DNA from: Phyllobacterium phragmitis
GTDB lineage: Bacteria; Pseudomonadota; Alphaproteobacteria; Rhizobiales; Rhizobiaceae
DNA length: 35,599 nucleotides
Direction of reading: 5' to 3'
Assembly (NCBI RefSeq): GCF_002980495.1
Contig: NZ_PVBR01000032.1
Location: 1-35,599 of the forward strand
In this document: positions 1 to 7,024 of the stretch, in pieces
Numbering within the stretch: the first letter of the stretch is position 1
Layout: each line of letters begins with the position of its first letter
The notes under the pieces: generated by a model
What the model saw: the letters and a program-made list of their open reading frames with translations, nothing else
What the model was told of the DNA's origin: nothing
The model's database searches: none
Translations under genes and position numbers: made by a program

Positions 1-340
1 GGCGCGAGGTCTTGCCGTCGATGGCGACGATGTCGGGATCATCCTCGCGCATCCCGTCGACCCAGTTGATGAAACAGTCCGAGAAGGTTTGCGCCGGTAA
101 GGCGTTGATGACGTCGTTGAGTGTGTCGTGGGAGGGAATGCCCTGCTTGAAGGGGAGAAAGCGGCGCAGGAAATCCAGTTTCCGCCTGGCCCAGCGCTCG
201 ATTTCAACGAAATCGTCCGCCCCGGCCATCGTCGCGCACAGCACGCAAAGCAATATCTCGGCTAAAGGATACAACACCTTCCACGACTGGCGCGGGTCTT
301 CAAGGGAGCCAAACTGATCGAGTAGTGCTTTGCCGGACAT
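1..340 (-). CDS. ISAs1-family transposase, N-terminal part (runs off left edge)
   Basis: Reading the minus strand from an ATG at 338-340 gives about 113 residues with no stop before the window edge. The reading contains SHDTLNDVINAL, then CFINWV, then IVAIDGKTSR. This is the order seen at the start of ISAs1-family DDE transposases: an N-terminal DDE_Tnp_1-associated domain, then the AIDGKT strand carrying the first catalytic Asp. A good ribosome site (GGAGG) lies just before the ATG. The gene would cut and paste its own insertion sequence. The C-terminal catalytic half lies outside the window, so whether the copy is intact cannot be judged. Confidence 0.8.
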   Translation of the reverse strand, partial: MSGKALLDQFGSLEDPRQSWKVLYPLAEILLCVLCATMAGADDFVEIERWARRKLDFLRRFLPFKQGIPSHDTLNDVINALPAQTFSDCFINWVDGMREDDPDIVAIDGKTSR

Positions 341-410
341 AGGAAACCTCCACAAATCGAGGTTCCCTATGAATCATAACAATTCCGCCGCTGGAAGCGC
401 TGTTCTTCAA

Positions 411-422
411 GCGATTGCCCTG
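411..422 (-). repeat. Possible terminal inverted repeat of the ISAs1-type element
   Basis: On the transposase strand this reads CAGGGCAATCGC, about 70 bases upstream of the transposase start. ISAs1-family ends commonly begin with CAGGG, and the distance is normal for this family. The opposite end is outside the window, so the match between ends and the flanking target duplication cannot be tested. The element would then occupy from before position 1 to about 422. Confidence 0.3.
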
Positions 423-616
423 TTTAACCGGTCCGCGCCGATTGACAGCTCAAGCCAAAATATGACAGCAGGGCCGGCTTCTTCTCAAAAAAACTGTGGC
501 TTTTCCGGCACACAGAACGAGCTATTTTTAGTGCCTCCAACGCCGGTTCTTCGCCACGGTTTACCTCCTGACGCTTCCACTAGCATTTACCGCTCCCCGA
601 TTTTCGGCAACAAAAC

Positions 617-643
617 GCCCGCTAAGTCGTTGACTTAGCGGGC
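617..643. terminator. Perfect 12-bp hairpin, likely bidirectional terminator
   Basis: The arms 617-628 and 632-643 are exact reverse complements around a 3-base loop, with AAAA before and TTTAATTT after. This is the layout of an intrinsic terminator that can work in either direction. It lies in the gene-free stretch 423-822. Apart from the tRNA-like fragment that follows, I see no coding sequence, promoter or repeat I can support there. A hairpin of this kind commonly follows stable RNA genes, which fits the next feature. Confidence 0.7.
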
Positions 644-650
644 TTTAATT

Positions 651-663
651 TGGTTGCGGGGGC
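651..663 (-). other. tRNA 3'-end-like fragment, possible attachment-site remnant
   Basis: On the minus strand these bases read GCCCCCGCAACCA, which is the acceptor-stem end plus CCA seen in bacterial initiator tRNA genes. No tRNA body follows: the next bases do not form a T arm. A short tRNA 3' end next to a terminator hairpin (617-643) is what integration at a tRNA gene leaves behind. The bases 652-668 can also form an imperfect hairpin (GGTTGCG against CGCAGCC), so the resemblance could be fortuitous. No second copy was seen in the window. Confidence 0.3.
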
Positions 664-822
664 TCGCAGCCACCGATGCCGACACTCGTTAGCCGTACCT
701 GTGTGACTGATGGCAGGCTCAAGGCGGTTAGCGGTTAAAGGGGGCACACTCTCGACGAAGGCCGTTGCTGGCAGGCGGGATGATTCCACAGATCCTGAAC
801 CGCCACGTAAATGCTTGATCTT

Positions 823-2193
823 TCACTGAACTCCGCGTTGCATCTCCAATGCGGAGTTCGGGAAATGCAGTTCCGCCCGCAAGCCACCACTATCGCGGTT
901 CTTCAGATGCAGTTCTCCCTCCATCCGTTGCAGCGCGAGATTCACGATGGCAAGGCCGAGCCCACTACCCATTTCCGTCTTGTTGCGCCCCCTGAAGAAG
1001 CGGTCGCGCACCTTGAGCAGCTCATTGTCCGGAATGCCCGGCCCGCAATCATCGATGACGACAGCGAGAAAACCCGGTTCGTGCCTCAACCGGCAGGCGA
1101 CGGGCCGATCTGGTGGAGAGTGCAGCACCGCATTCTCCAGCAGATTCCGCGCCGCAAGCATGAACAGTGATCCGCTTACCGGGAGGGTAACTGAAAAAAG
1201 GGCGAACTCGACCGAGATGACGGCCGCTTGTGGATAGTGCTGTCTTATATCCTCTGCGAGCGTCTCCAGAGCTTTCCCGACATTGACGCGGCCCTCGTCC
1301 TGGATGACCTCGCCACTCTCGGCATTCGTGAGATCCGTAAGCTGCCGGATCAGCCGCGAGGTCCGGTCCACACCTACGGCGATTTGCCGAAGCGCGTTCT
1401 CGCGGATTCCGGCGTCCCCACTGGCGAGTGCTATCTGCGCCTGCGTTTTCAGTCCGGCTATTGGCGTTCGCAATTCATGGGCTGCGAAGGCGGTAAAATC
1501 CCGCTCGTGCTCCCGCGCCGCGTCGACCCGGGCAAACAGGCCATTCAGAGACCGGATCACCGGCCTGATCTCGGATGGGCCTCCATCCGCTGGCAACGGG
1601 CTCAGATCGGATGCCGGACGCGATGCCAACGCCCTTGCCATGGCATTCAATGGCGCAAGCCCTTTCCCGACACTGAGCCAGATCAGGCCGGCCAGAACGG
1701 GGAGGATGAGCAAGGCCGGCAGGGCGAGGCCGCGGATCACATCGGCGACGAGCCGGTCGCGGACGCGCATATTGTCGCCCACCATCACGCGCATGCCGAG
1801 GGCGGCATTTTCCACCACATAAACCCGCCAGGTTTCGCCGTTGATTGTCTTCTCCGAAAAGCCCGTGGTACTATCGGTCAACGGCAGAACCGGCGCGCTT
1901 TCCGAGCGCCCGACCAATGTGCCGTCGAGCGCCCAGATCTGGCAGGAGAGCTGTCGGTCGTACGGTGCGTAGTGCGCTGCAATCTCGGAAGGCGGCGGAA
2001 CAGCCTTCTTGGAATCAATCTCCTGCCTGGTGAGCAGTGAGCTGACCATGCGCGCCGCCTCGCTAAGGCGTGCATCGAGCACGCGTTCAACTTGCGCCCT
2101 CGTGCTCAGATATATCCACGCAGTCGCTGATACCCAAACGATACCAGTGGTGATCATCAGGATTAGGAACAGGCGCGCACGGATCGAAGTCAT
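823..2193 (-). CDS. Two-component sensor histidine kinase, QseC/PmrB type
   Basis: Inner-membrane sensor kinase of about 456 residues. An N-terminal membrane segment (about 8-30) and a second (about 155-175) bracket a periplasmic sensor region of about 120 residues of the QseC N-terminal type. A HAMP-like linker and the H box FAAHELRTP follow, with phospho-accepting His239. Then come the N box NLLENAVLH (about 350-358), G1 DDCGPGIP (about 381-388) and G2 GSGLGLAIV (about 409-417). The open frame extends to a GTG at 2316, but that start abuts the operator. I chose ATG 2193, which begins a typical kinase N terminus and has GGAG seven bases upstream. The cognate regulator is not adjacent. The only candidate here is the PmrA/QseB-type regulator at 17705, some 15 kb away at the other rim of the island. 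The sensed ligand is unknown. Confidence 0.92.
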   Translation of the reverse strand: MTSIRARLFLILMITTGIVWVSATAWIYLSTRAQVERVLDARLSEAARMVSSLLTRQEIDSKKAVPPPSEIAAHYAPYDRQLSCQIWALDGTLVGRSESAPVLPLTDSTTGFSEKTINGETWRVYVVENAALGMRVMVGDNMRVRDRLVADVIRGLALPALLILPVLAGLIWLSVGKGLAPLNAMARALASRPASDLSPLPADGGPSEIRPVIRSLNGLFARVDAAREHERDFTAFAAHELRTPIAGLKTQAQIALASGDAGIRENALRQIAVGVDRTSRLIRQLTDLTNAESGEVIQDEGRVNVGKALETLAEDIRQHYPQAAVISVEFALFSVTLPVSGSLFMLAARNLLENAVLHSPPDRPVACRLRHEPGFLAVVIDDCGPGIPDNELLKVRDRFFRGRNKTEMGSGLGLAIVNLALQRMEGELHLKNRDSGGLRAELHFPNSALEMQRGVQ

Positions 2194-2316
2194 GAAGCCG
2201 CTCCGTTGGTCAAGACCACGGCTCGTCTCCAAGCCGTTCGCCCGAACCTCATCCCCGACTACCGATACACTCATGATGCGCAATAACCTTTCTGCGGAGG
2301 AGAAGAAGGAGCCCAC

Positions 2317-2333
2317 CTTAAGCCAGCCTTAAG
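2317..2333. promoter_or_regulatory. PmrA-box-like operator, site 1 (CTTAAG-N5-CTTAAG)
   Basis: CTTAAG at 2317-2322 and 2328-2333, spaced by CCAGC. On the minus strand the 17-mer is identical to site 6 before the response regulator. The site lies in the divergent gap: 59 bases before the DsbA-like ATG at 2393 and 123 bases before the kinase ATG at 2193. It could control both. The layout matches the published PmrA/BasR box, two YTTAAK half-sites one helical turn apart. Binding itself is inferred. Confidence 0.85.
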
Positions 2334-2392
2334 GTCCGCCGCGTGGAACGCGCCCTGCCAGTACCTGCCTAGATAGCAGAAGGAGTAAGCGA

Positions 2393-3031
2393 ATGCCTAC
2401 ATGCACACGCCGCAGCGCAATCTTCACATTTGGCGGAGCCGTCTTGAGCCTGCCGTTTCTGGGTCAGATTGCAATCGGCCAGGAGATTGAAGTCACGAAG
2501 GAGATGATCCTGAACGATCCGGAAGCCCCGGTCGGCGGGAATCCCAACGGCGACGTCACGATTGTAAATTTCACGGATTATAATTGCCCCTACTGCAAGA
2601 AAGTCGCTCCGATCCTTGCCCGCGTGATCAAAGAGGACGGCAAGATCCGGCAGGTCTATAAGGACTGGCCGGTGATACGCCCCACCTCGATCGAGGGCGC
2701 ACAGCTTGCAATCGCCGCAAAATATCAGGGCAAGTACGAGGTCGCGCACGATGCTTTGATGAAGATACCTGGAAGCGGCATAAGCAAGGAGCAGATGCGC
2801 GCAGCACTGCAAGCCGCCGGTATCGACATGAAACGGCTCGACCGCGATATGGCCGCACATCGCGGAGATATCTTTGCACTGATCAAACGCAATATGGCGC
2901 AAGGCGACGCCCTCGGCCTGACCGGTACGCCGAGCTTCCTCATCGGCCCCTTCCGAGCCTCCACGCTCGACTATCAGGGTTTCAAGCAGGTGATTGCCGA
3001 CGCACGCAAGGCGCAAGCGGAATCACGCTGA
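2393..3031 (+). CDS. Periplasmic DsbA-family thiol oxidoreductase (CPYC)
   Basis: 212-residue secreted thioredoxin-fold protein. A signal peptide (about 1-29, basic start TCTRRS, then a hydrophobic run) is followed by the redox motif CPYC at 65-68. The cis-proline loop TGTPSF is near residue 178. This is the BdbD/DsbA 'thioredoxin_4' type that moves disulfides onto or between periplasmic proteins. The start is ATG 2393 with AGGAG seven bases upstream. It is transcribed alone, 59 bases after operator site 1, and faces the L,D-transpeptidase gene convergently. With DsbD and the TlpA fusion nearby it resembles the ScsC-ScsB-ScsD (suppressor of copper sensitivity) set. A DsbD nearby suggests it may be kept reduced as an isomerase or reductase rather than act as an oxidase. 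Its role here is inferred. Confidence 0.88.
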   Translation: MPTCTRRSAIFTFGGAVLSLPFLGQIAIGQEIEVTKEMILNDPEAPVGGNPNGDVTIVNFTDYNCPYCKKVAPILARVIKEDGKIRQVYKDWPVIRPTSIEGAQLAIAAKYQGKYEVAHDALMKIPGSGISKEQMRAALQAAGIDMKRLDRDMAAHRGDIFALIKRNMAQGDALGLTGTPSFLIGPFRASTLDYQGFKQVIADARKAQAESR

Positions 3032-3101
3032 GGTCCAGGAAGGCGGCTCGTTTTGACCGACGTATAAGGGGCTTTAGCCTGACGTGGTCGAATCTGTTTC
3101 T

Positions 3102-3809
3102 TCAATGGACGACGATACGAGCGCCGGGCTTGACCCGCTCATACAGGTCGATGATGTCCTGATTTAAAAGGCGGATGCAGCCGGCGGATACGGCTTTTCC
3201 GATTGATGACGGATCGTTTGTGCCGTGCACGCGGTAATAGGTGTCTATGCCATCCTTGTGCATGTAAAGGGCGCGGGGGCCCATCGGATTGTGTGGCCCG
3301 CCATCAACACCATCCTTATTGGGCGCATACTGCGCTGGATTGCGCGCTATCATGCTGGGGGTGGGGATCCATCGAGGCCATTCAGCTTTCCTCGCGATGA
3401 CGGCCTCCCCTCCATCGAAGGCGCGAGCAATCGGCCCGACGCCAACAGCGTAACGAATAGCCTTGCCCTCTGGAAGCACAAAATAGAGATACCGTGCCTT
3501 CTGGTCGACAATGATCGTTCCAGGTGGCTCCGCCGTCCGGTAGTCGACAATTTGGCGCACATGCTTCGGATTCAACTTGGAGGTATCGACTGCAGCAATC
3601 GGGAAGTTGTTGTCCGACATGGCGCGATACATCTGGGATGGCGGCTCATCGACCGGCTTGAACGCCAAAGGAGACTGATCGCGACGGATGATCGGCGAAG
3701 CCACCAGCGGGGTCGGCTTGCTACTGGTCTGCACGGTCGAACATGACGACAGAACAACGGCCGAGAGGAACGTAAGCGATACGCTCCGCGATAAATTCAA
3801 AAATGGCAC
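3102..3809 (-). CDS. L,D-transpeptidase (YkuD) lipoprotein, copy 1
   Basis: About 235 residues. A short signal peptide ends in the lipobox LSSC (Cys23 from the chosen start). A proline-rich linker follows, then a YkuD catalytic domain with the signature HGTNDPSSIGKAVSAGCIRL, which carries the catalytic His and Cys. Such enzymes make 3-3 peptidoglycan cross-links or attach proteins to the wall. The open frame could start at TTG 3842. I prefer GTG 3809 because GGGGG lies five bases upstream and it leaves 51 bases to operator site 2, like the other sites. GTG 3815 is a third choice. It is transcribed alone, and its paralogue at 16768 shares the same operator type. Confidence 0.87.
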   Translation of the reverse strand: MPFLNLSRSVSLTFLSAVVLSSCSTVQTSSKPTPLVASPIIRRDQSPLAFKPVDEPPSQMYRAMSDNNFPIAAVDTSKLNPKHVRQIVDYRTAEPPGTIIVDQKARYLYFVLPEGKAIRYAVGVGPIARAFDGGEAVIARKAEWPRWIPTPSMIARNPAQYAPNKDGVDGGPHNPMGPRALYMHKDGIDTYYRVHGTNDPSSIGKAVSAGCIRLLNQDIIDLYERVKPGARIVVH

Positions 3810-3860
3810 TTTCACCCCCAAGTTGGTCAGCGATACTGACAACCCGGTTCGAACCTGATT

Positions 3861-3877
3861 CTTAAGCCTGCCTTAAG
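3861..3877. promoter_or_regulatory. PmrA-box-like operator, site 2
   Basis: CTTAAG at 3861-3866 and 3872-3877 around CCTGC, upstream of the first L,D-transpeptidase. The site is 51 bases from the preferred GTG start and only 18 bases from the longest possible start, which argues against the latter. The rest of 3878-4048, downstream of the TlpA fusion, shows no gene I can support. Confidence 0.83.
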
Positions 3878-4048
3878 GCGCGCCGTTTCTGCTTGGGAAT
3901 GCGCCACCATACGACATTATCCATGACGATGCCTTCAGCTCAGTTCGTCCTGGCATCGCCTCTCAACAGGATGGCGTTGTTCGTGGCGGCCAATCAAAAG
4001 TGCACACCGGCAATCAGACACGTGCAGACAATCCGGCTTGGGCTTGCT

Positions 4049-4849
4049 TCAGTCGAGGGCTTCGATCCCGGCGACAAGTGCCTCCCTCGAAATCTCTCCC
4101 ATGTGCATTGACCGCAATGTGCCATCGCTTCCGATAAAAAGTGTTGCCGGCAAGCCTGGTGACGCATAATGCCGCCCAAACCTTCCAAGGGAATCGAGAA
4201 CTACATGATCGAGCTCGAGCCGCTCGGTTGCAAGATATCGATTGATGACGTTTCGCCCTTCCCCCTGGTTGACGAAGATGAAGACGGCATCATTGTTGTT
4301 CACCGCGACATCCGCCATTATTGGCATTTCCCTGCGGCACGGTGGGCACCAGGTGGCCCAAAGATTGATAACTGCCGGCCGGCCTTCAAGGTTCGCTGGT
4401 CGGAACGGCTCACCCGTTAACATGACATAGTTGCCATCAACTGGCAGAGGGGGTGGCGGCACTCCTGCGGTTAGCTGGATGACCAGAACGGCCACGAAAG
4501 CCGCGACGGCGCTCGGCAGCGTAGTCCAAGGTATGAGACGCAGATGATGCCGGAAATGCAGACATGTATAGATGAACGCTAAGGCAATGCCGGCTTCGAT
4601 CCGGAAGCCCCCCTGCCAAATTGCCAAAACGCGCCACGGCTCGTGCAGAAAGGTCACGGCATGTTCGAGAACATGACCCAAGCGTGCGCCAACGACAAAC
4701 GTAATCGTGCCCCACCAAGCCCATGAGGCAAAGCGCGGGTCTACCTTTCGTGACAGCACCTCATTCAACAAAAGGAAGGCGCCGATCGCCAGAATGGCGG
4801 CAAATCGATCCGGCGCGAAAACGAAAGGCCCGATTATGACGGTGTTCAT
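4049..4849 (-). CDS. Lgt-like membrane domain fused to TlpA/DsbE thioredoxin
   Basis: 266 residues in two parts. Residues about 1-128 hold several membrane segments with an Lgt-like stretch: GARLGHV, then about 20 residues later LAIWQGGFRIEAG. Residues about 130-266 form a TlpA/ResA-type periplasmic thioredoxin with ATWCPPC (Cys168, Cys171) and the cis-proline loop GLPATLF. Real Lgt enzymes have a catalytic His in the FHGG position after IWxGG. Here that place is Glu85, and the domain is less than half of Lgt length. The membrane part is therefore probably an anchor or electron/thiol conduit, not a diacylglyceryl transferase. The gene starts one base after the dsbD stop, so it is in the same operon and likely receives electrons from DsbD. 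Confidence 0.82.
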   Translation of the reverse strand: MNTVIIGPFVFAPDRFAAILAIGAFLLLNEVLSRKVDPRFASWAWWGTITFVVGARLGHVLEHAVTFLHEPWRVLAIWQGGFRIEAGIALAFIYTCLHFRHHLRLIPWTTLPSAVAAFVAVLVIQLTAGVPPPPLPVDGNYVMLTGEPFRPANLEGRPAVINLWATWCPPCRREMPIMADVAVNNNDAVFIFVNQGEGRNVINRYLATERLELDHVVLDSLGRFGRHYASPGLPATLFIGSDGTLRSMHMGEISREALVAGIEALD

Positions 4850-4850
4850 C

Positions 4851-6665
4851 TCAGCCCCCTGCCCGTGCGATCGACGCTTGCAGCGTCTGTATCGTCATAT
4901 CGCCGACAAGACGTGTACCGCTGGGCTCCGTCCCTTTGGCGTCAAAAAAGATCATCGTCGGCGGACCGATGACGGCTAGGTCCCGCATCAGCCGCTGATT
5001 GGCGTCATCCAGCGTGGTGAGATCGACCTTCACACGCTGGAAGCCGCCCAGTCCTGCCTCGATTTCAGGAGCCGAAAGCACATCGCGATCGATTGTCCTG
5101 CAGGTGACACACCAGTCGGCGGTGAAATAGACGAGCGTGGGACGGCCATTGGCCATGGCAAGCTGCTCTTCAAGGTTTGCCGCCGATCTCGCTTCCGTAA
5201 AAGTGAAGGCCGCCGTGGCTTGCCGTTCCACGCCACCGCTGCCGAAGTGGGCAAGCGGGCGCAGCGGGTCGGTGCCTCCCGATGCAGCGCCGACGGCGAG
5301 GATCACGCCACCAAGCATGAGCGCCATCCCACCGGCCTTCCGAAAGCGAGAGGCCGCCGATGCATCTTCCGCCAGCCGATCGACGGCTCCGAGAAATACC
5401 GCAACAACGATGAACAGGACCGCCCAGAGGGCAACGGTAAGCTGCGGCGGCACGATCCGTGACGCCATCCAGATGGCCGCGCCGAGGAAGACGAACCCGA
5501 AAACATGCTTGACCTGCACCATCCACGCCCCGCCACGCGGCAGGGCGCGGCTTCCCAGCGAACCGAATGCGATGAGCGGAATTCCTTGTCCCAGCCCAAG
5601 CGCAAAGAGCGCCGAGGCACCCAGATAAACATCTCCGGTTTGGGCAATGTAGAGCAAGGCGGCGGCGAGTGGCGCGGTAACGCATGGCCCCACGATCAGC
5701 GCCGAGACGAAACCCATCCCGGCCACGCCCGCCACCGATCCGCGGCTGCCTGCCTGTACGCCGGCCATGCGGTTGACCCAGCCGGAAGGCAATTGCAGTT
5801 CGAACAGGCCGAACATGGAGGCGGCCAGCACGACGAAGAGAACGGCGACCGCGCCGACGGCATAGGGCGACTGCAGCACCATCTGAAGGTTCTGCCCCGA
5901 CCACGCGGCAACAACGCCCAGCATTCCGAACGCCAGCGCCATAGCCAGCACATAGGCTGATGAAAGCACAAACCCCCGCCGCGGCGTCAGTGCTTCGCCT
6001 TGGCGGGCCAGCGTCGCGCTCAGGATCGGGTACATCGGCAAGACGCACGGCGTGAAGGCGAGCAGCAACCCGAAAACGAGGAAGCTCGCAATGACCCAGA
6101 GCGCCCCGCCACTCGCCAGCAGCGAACCGACCATTCCGCCGCCGCGCGAGTCATCGGCGAGTTGAAAGCCATTGCCCTCCATCTCGCTTGCCGATTTTTC
6201 CTGCGGTGCGACAGGCCCGAAGCCGACCACTGGATCAGAAACCTGCAAGGTTTCCGTGTTGAGAGTCCGCGTGAGCGGCGGGTAGCAGATCGAGTCCTTC
6301 TTGCATCCCTGATAGGTGATCGCAACCTGCTCTGGCGCCCCTGCTTCGAGCCGCGCCATGGCCTGTAAATAGTAGACCTCCGATGGTCCGAAGTTTGAGT
6401 CGTTGGACTCGACCACCCCTGGCTCCGTTTGCAGGGGGAGTCTCTGACCGGTGCCGGCGTCCCGCGCCTGAATATGATCACGGTAGAGGTAATATCCTTC
6501 CGCGATCACCCAGTGCAGCACGATCTCCTCGCCCTGCCCGCGCTCGACAGAAAAACGGAAAGCGTCTTCAGCTTTCAGGATGTCCGCCGGTTGAGCGGAA
6601 GCAGCTATGGGCAATATAATGAAAAGCAGGCTCGCCAGGAGCCGGAAGACTTTGATAAGAGACAT
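4851..6665 (-). CDS. dsbD: Thiol:disulfide interchange protein DsbD
   Basis: 604 residues, normal length for full DsbD. A signal peptide (cut after about Ala24) precedes a periplasmic alpha domain with the redox pair Cys121/Cys127, spaced as in the E. coli protein. An eight-helix core follows with the conserved TPCVLPM and GPCVTAPL cysteine motifs. A C-terminal thioredoxin-like gamma domain carries ADWCVTC (Cys519/Cys522). It carries electrons from cytoplasmic thioredoxin across the inner membrane to periplasmic thiol proteins. Here the likely clients are the TlpA fusion just downstream and the DsbA-like protein at 2393. The leader is unusually long: operator site 3 lies 157 bases upstream, with a small cysteine-containing ORF between. 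Confidence 0.93.
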   Translation of the reverse strand: MSLIKVFRLLASLLFIILPIAASAQPADILKAEDAFRFSVERGQGEEIVLHWVIAEGYYLYRDHIQARDAGTGQRLPLQTEPGVVESNDSNFGPSEVYYLQAMARLEAGAPEQVAITYQGCKKDSICYPPLTRTLNTETLQVSDPVVGFGPVAPQEKSASEMEGNGFQLADDSRGGGMVGSLLASGGALWVIASFLVFGLLLAFTPCVLPMYPILSATLARQGEALTPRRGFVLSSAYVLAMALAFGMLGVVAAWSGQNLQMVLQSPYAVGAVAVLFVVLAASMFGLFELQLPSGWVNRMAGVQAGSRGSVAGVAGMGFVSALIVGPCVTAPLAAALLYIAQTGDVYLGASALFALGLGQGIPLIAFGSLGSRALPRGGAWMVQVKHVFGFVFLGAAIWMASRIVPPQLTVALWAVLFIVVAVFLGAVDRLAEDASAASRFRKAGGMALMLGGVILAVGAASGGTDPLRPLAHFGSGGVERQATAAFTFTEARSAANLEEQLAMANGRPTLVYFTADWCVTCRTIDRDVLSAPEIEAGLGGFQRVKVDLTTLDDANQRLMRDLAVIGPPTMIFFDAKGTEPSGTRLVGDMTIQTLQASIARAGG

Positions 6666-6680
6666 GAACTCGCTCGAATG

Positions 6681-6776
6681 CTAGGCTGGATCAAGGGAAG
6701 GACGTGCGAGACACGCCAATGCGATATCTTTGGTCCAAGGCGGCGAGCAGGATATTTTTTCGCATTTAGCATCCAT
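6681..6776 (-). CDS. Possible 31-residue leader peptide upstream of dsbD
   Basis: A short frame in the dsbD leader: ATG at 6774-6776, TAG at 6681-6683, 31 codons, with GGAG eight bases before the ATG. It has three cysteines (residues 5, 10 and 22), ends PSLDPA, and stops 15 bases before the dsbD ATG. Its ATG lies 46 bases from operator site 3, within the spacing seen at other sites (about 46-68), whereas dsbD itself lies 157 away. This suggests a translated leader or upstream ORF coupled to dsbD. I do not recognise it, and it could be chance. Confidence 0.35.
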   Translation of the reverse strand: MDAKCEKISCSPPWTKDIALACLARPSLDPA

Positions 6777-6822
6777 CGCGCATCTCCACTTCAAACTTCT
6801 CGCATGAACCGAACTGGCTTGG

Positions 6823-6839
6823 CTTAAGGCAGACTTAAG
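6823..6839. promoter_or_regulatory. PmrA-box-like operator, site 3
   Basis: CTTAAG at 6823-6828 and 6834-6839 around GCAGA. It lies upstream of the leader ORF, dsbD and the TlpA fusion on the minus strand. The remaining gap to the copper-pump stop (6840-7024) holds no gene I can support. Confidence 0.83.
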
Positions 6840-7024
6840 CGTTGATTCGCGGAGATAGTCACAGGCTGGGCACCTTCCTCGACATCGGCAAAACATTGCC
6901 CGCTGCGTGCTTTGCACCACCGAGATTTGGCAAGCTCCATACGAGAAGATCAGACCCGACCAGAGCTGTCCCCCTTAGATTTTGCGCATTGAGGAACATC
7001 GACCACTGGGCATACGGCCGATGT

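Noticed and set aside
1228-2040. Plus-strand open frames over the kinase and similar long frames opposite dsbD, ccoI, rit and trb genes
   Set aside because: They lie opposite clear protein families, are rich in Arg/Pro/Gly as expected of shadow frames in GC-rich DNA, and show no family motif.
2191-2316. Kinase starting at GTG 2316
   Set aside because: That start touches the operator and adds 41 residues not typical of the family. ATG 2193 has a good ribosome site.
6990-7024. Terminator hairpin after ccoI
   Set aside because: A 7-bp stem can be drawn, but there is no T-run on the transcript strand, so it is not supported.
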